36,551 nt of DNA from Nitrospirota bacterium (GTDB lineage Bacteria > Nitrospirota > Thermodesulfovibrionia > Thermodesulfovibrionales > Magnetobacteriaceae): the NCBI GenBank assembly GCA_015233725.1, contig JADFXD010000024.1, positions 1 to 36,551 on the forward strand, read 5' to 3'. The notes under the pieces are model-generated. The model had not been told where the DNA came from. It did no database searches and worked only from the letters and a program-made list of their open reading frames with translations. Both the position numbers and the translations under genes were made by a program. Each line of letters opens with the position of its first letter. Positions within the stretch are counted from its first letter, which is position 1. Shown here in pieces: positions 35,501 through 36,551 of this stretch.

Positions 35501-35552
35501 TGCTATACTTACATGGATACAGAAAAATTAACAAAATATCCATTATAATGGA
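35501..35552 (+). promoter_or_regulatory. Promoter and palindromic operator of hicBA
   Basis: TCCATTATAATGGA (35539-35552) is a perfect 14-bp palindrome that contains a TATAAT (35544-35549), so a repressor bound there would block the promoter. An extended -10 TGCTATACT lies at 35501-35509. HicB-type autorepression at such a site is the usual design for these pairs. Confidence 0.5.
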
Positions 35553-35560
35553 GTAAACAT

Positions 35561-35785
35561 ATGTCATATAAGATCAGTATTGTAATAGAGAAAGATGATT
35601 TTGGTTATTATGCCTACAGTCCTGGATTGGAAGGTTGTCATACTCAGGGTGAGACCTTTGAAGAGACAATGTCCAACATAAAAGAGGCTGTTGAACTTTA
35701 CCTTGAAACACTAACAGATGAGGAAAAGAGACAACTTGTAAGCAAAGAGATAGTGACAACCTCGTTAGAGGTATCTATTGCCTAG
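35561..35785 (+). CDS. hicB: HicB-like antitoxin of a second HicBA pair
   Basis: The 74-residue protein is a classical short HicB: ISIVIEKDDFGYYAYSPGLEGCHTQGETFEETMSNIKEAVELYLE, in which the beta strands and the NIKEA helix define the fold. It should bind and neutralise the HicA encoded next and, with it, repress the promoter through the palindrome just upstream. GGAG at 35550-35553 serves as ribosome site. The antitoxin is encoded first, opposite to the order at 18280. Base composition is AT-rich compared with the flanking housekeeping genes, typical of mobile toxin-antitoxin cassettes. Confidence 0.88.
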   Translation: MSYKISIVIEKDDFGYYAYSPGLEGCHTQGETFEETMSNIKEAVELYLETLTDEEKRQLVSKEIVTTSLEVSIA

Positions 35786-35975
35786 ACTGCCACGTCTAAA
35801 CGCAGAGGAGGCAGAAAGTTTCTTGCTTGCTAATGGATATACGATGATAAGGAGTAAAGGGGCTCATAGGATTTATGTTAAAAATACACATAGAATAGTA
35901 ATTCCTTTTCATGGCAATAAAGTATTACATCCTAAGATATTAAAGCAAATATACAGTGTAGCTAATCATACTTGA
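35778..35975 (+). CDS. hicA: HicA-like toxin of a second HicBA pair
   Basis: The 65-residue protein has the dsRBD-like HicA fold with the catalytic histidine in SKGAHRIYVK and the C-terminal VIPFHGNKVLHPKILKQI helix seen in HicA/YcfA proteins. The start is TTG at 35778, inside the end of hicB, preceded by GAGG six bases upstream; a rare start and overlap would keep toxin synthesis below antitoxin synthesis. The sequence PRLPRLNAEEAESFLLANGYTMIR aligns with the usual first helix without the insertion seen in the other HicA, so this copy is probably active. Confidence 0.88.
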   Translation: MPRLPRLNAEEAESFLLANGYTMIRSKGAHRIYVKNTHRIVIPFHGNKVLHPKILKQIYSVANHT

Positions 35976-36369
35976 TAAGGGTTGGTTGAGGGGTGGTGGC
36001 TTTTTTTTTAGATCACCTTATACCAAATGTAGTTCATTGAAATCGGGGGGTGCATCAAAAATTAAAGGGTGCTTTTTTTAGCCCTCACAAATGTTTTAGA
36101 ATATAGTTATGACAAACAACCTAAAACATAGGAGGGCTATATGAATAATTGATGTCACGCATATGGAATGTAAGGTATGTGGGAGTTAAGATGGAAAATA
36201 GAGGATATGTAAGTAGAAAGATAAAGGGTTTAGCAGATTACGAAATAAAATAGAAGCGTAACTATGCTATAATATATTTGCCTTGTACTTTAGAGATTCG
36301 GTATTAATTGGGTTTGTCAGATATACTATTGAATTATTGTGTTTAAAAATACGCTGAGAACAAGATATA
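35976..36369. other. Gene-poor region with a possible decayed reading frame
   Basis: An inverted repeat TGTTTTAG (36092-36099) / CTAAAACA (36121-36128) is followed by a strong ribosome-site sequence TAGGAGGG (36129-36136) and ATGAATAATTGA, a start that stops after three codons. Another frame reads MECKVCGS then a stop and, between further stops, cysteine- and lysine-rich phrases, as in a ruined zinc-ribbon N-terminus of a transposase or similar protein. A 33-codon frame (36152-36253) is open but unsupported. I call no intact gene here. Confidence 0.4.
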
Positions 36370-36440
36370 ATTGGGTCAAGGGGACTTCTTTTTGGCCGGG
36401 GTGCCTCACCCCTCCCCTTGCAGGGGGGGCTGAGGGGGCC
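36370..36440 (+). repeat. GC-rich intergenic module, copy h
   Basis: ATTGGGTCAAGGGGACTTC opens the copy. An inserted hairpin GGGGTGCCTCACCCC replaces the loop of hairpin 1, then CCCCTTGCAGGGGGGGCTGA follows as in other copies and leads straight into the 27-bp array. Confidence 0.65.
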
Positions 36441-36551
36441 AGGTGCGACCTGGAGCGGTAAAGAACCAGGTGCGACCTGGAGCGGTAAAGAACCAGGTGC
36501 GACCTGGAGCGGTAAAGAACCAGGTGCGACCTGGAGCGGTAAAGAACCAGG
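36439..36551 (+). repeat. 27-bp tandem array with internal hairpin, running off the window
   Basis: Four complete, apparently identical 27-bp units start at 36439, 36466, 36493 and 36520, and a fifth begins at 36547. Each unit is CCAGGTGCGACCTGG, a 6-bp inverted repeat with loop GCG, followed by the spacer AGCGGTAAAGAA. Repeats identical to this degree indicate recent amplification; the true length is unknown because the window ends inside the array. No cas genes are present and the spacer parts do not vary, so it is not a CRISPR. Confidence 0.9.

Noticed and set aside
36439-36551. Possible CRISPR array
   Set aside because: The whole 27-bp unit is invariant including the part that would be the spacer, and no cas gene is present. 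It is a simple tandem repeat.

Overview
This window looks like a chromosomal segment of a Gram-negative, probably anaerobic or microaerophilic bacterium. It carries the Lpt lipopolysaccharide-export genes, sigma-54, SecA, a Fe-S-rich Nuo/Hnd-type redox cluster and the C5 haem-precursor enzyme HemL. The gene mix and style would fit Nitrospirota (Thermodesulfovibrionia, Magnetobacterium-like lineages), but that placement is an inference from gene content; no rRNA or tRNA gene is visible.

Layout. 1-5491: a three-gene redox operon made of a response-regulator receiver fused to a NuoE-like thioredoxin 2Fe-2S domain, a NuoF/HndC-like flavoprotein and a NuoG/formate-dehydrogenase-like protein. 5492-7762: a small AT-rich orphan gene, a secreted zinc phospholipase C-like protein and a Gly/Ser-rich secreted protein. 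7763-16850: sbcC without sbcD, then lptC-lptA-lptB-rpoN, hpf and rapZ, and a membrane-anchored TPR protein. 17108-19534: an ABC-2 exporter whose ATPase and permease genes are separated by a hicAB toxin-antitoxin pair and a DUF2442 remnant. 19639-25343: a macro-domain protein, a tandem pair of six-cysteine secreted mini-proteins, tsaD, and a two-gene unit of a vWA-like envelope protein and a coiled-coil membrane protein with near-identical 49-residue repeats. 25527-31686: secA, proS and hemL on the minus strand. 31806-35975: a carbonic-anhydrase-like protein, a cytidylate-kinase-like/BON protein, a SulP transporter with an unusual inserted domain, and a second HicBA pair. 35976-36551 is gene-poor and ends in a 27-bp tandem array that runs off the window.

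The most striking content is repeated DNA. First, a short element centred on CTGTAAGGAGCG occurs at least seven times, in both orientations. Six copies lie in frame inside five unrelated protein genes (nuoG-like, lptA, hicA, the vWA gene, and twice in tandem in sulP), and one lies in the secA leader. This resembles the protein-coding palindromic elements described in Rickettsia. Second, a GC-rich intergenic module of about 70-100 bp with two strong hairpins and a polypyrimidine tail recurs eight times, usually with the tail towards a gene boundary. Third, the 27-bp array at the right edge appears to be an amplified piece of one subtype of that module.

Functionally, the redox operon suggests phosphorylation-controlled electron transfer through a NuoEFG-type module. 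Key flavin/NADH-loop residues of the NuoF protein and the Cys/Sec catalytic position of the NuoG protein are absent, so neither standard NADH dehydrogenase nor formate dehydrogenase activity should be assumed. Most remaining genes are housekeeping.
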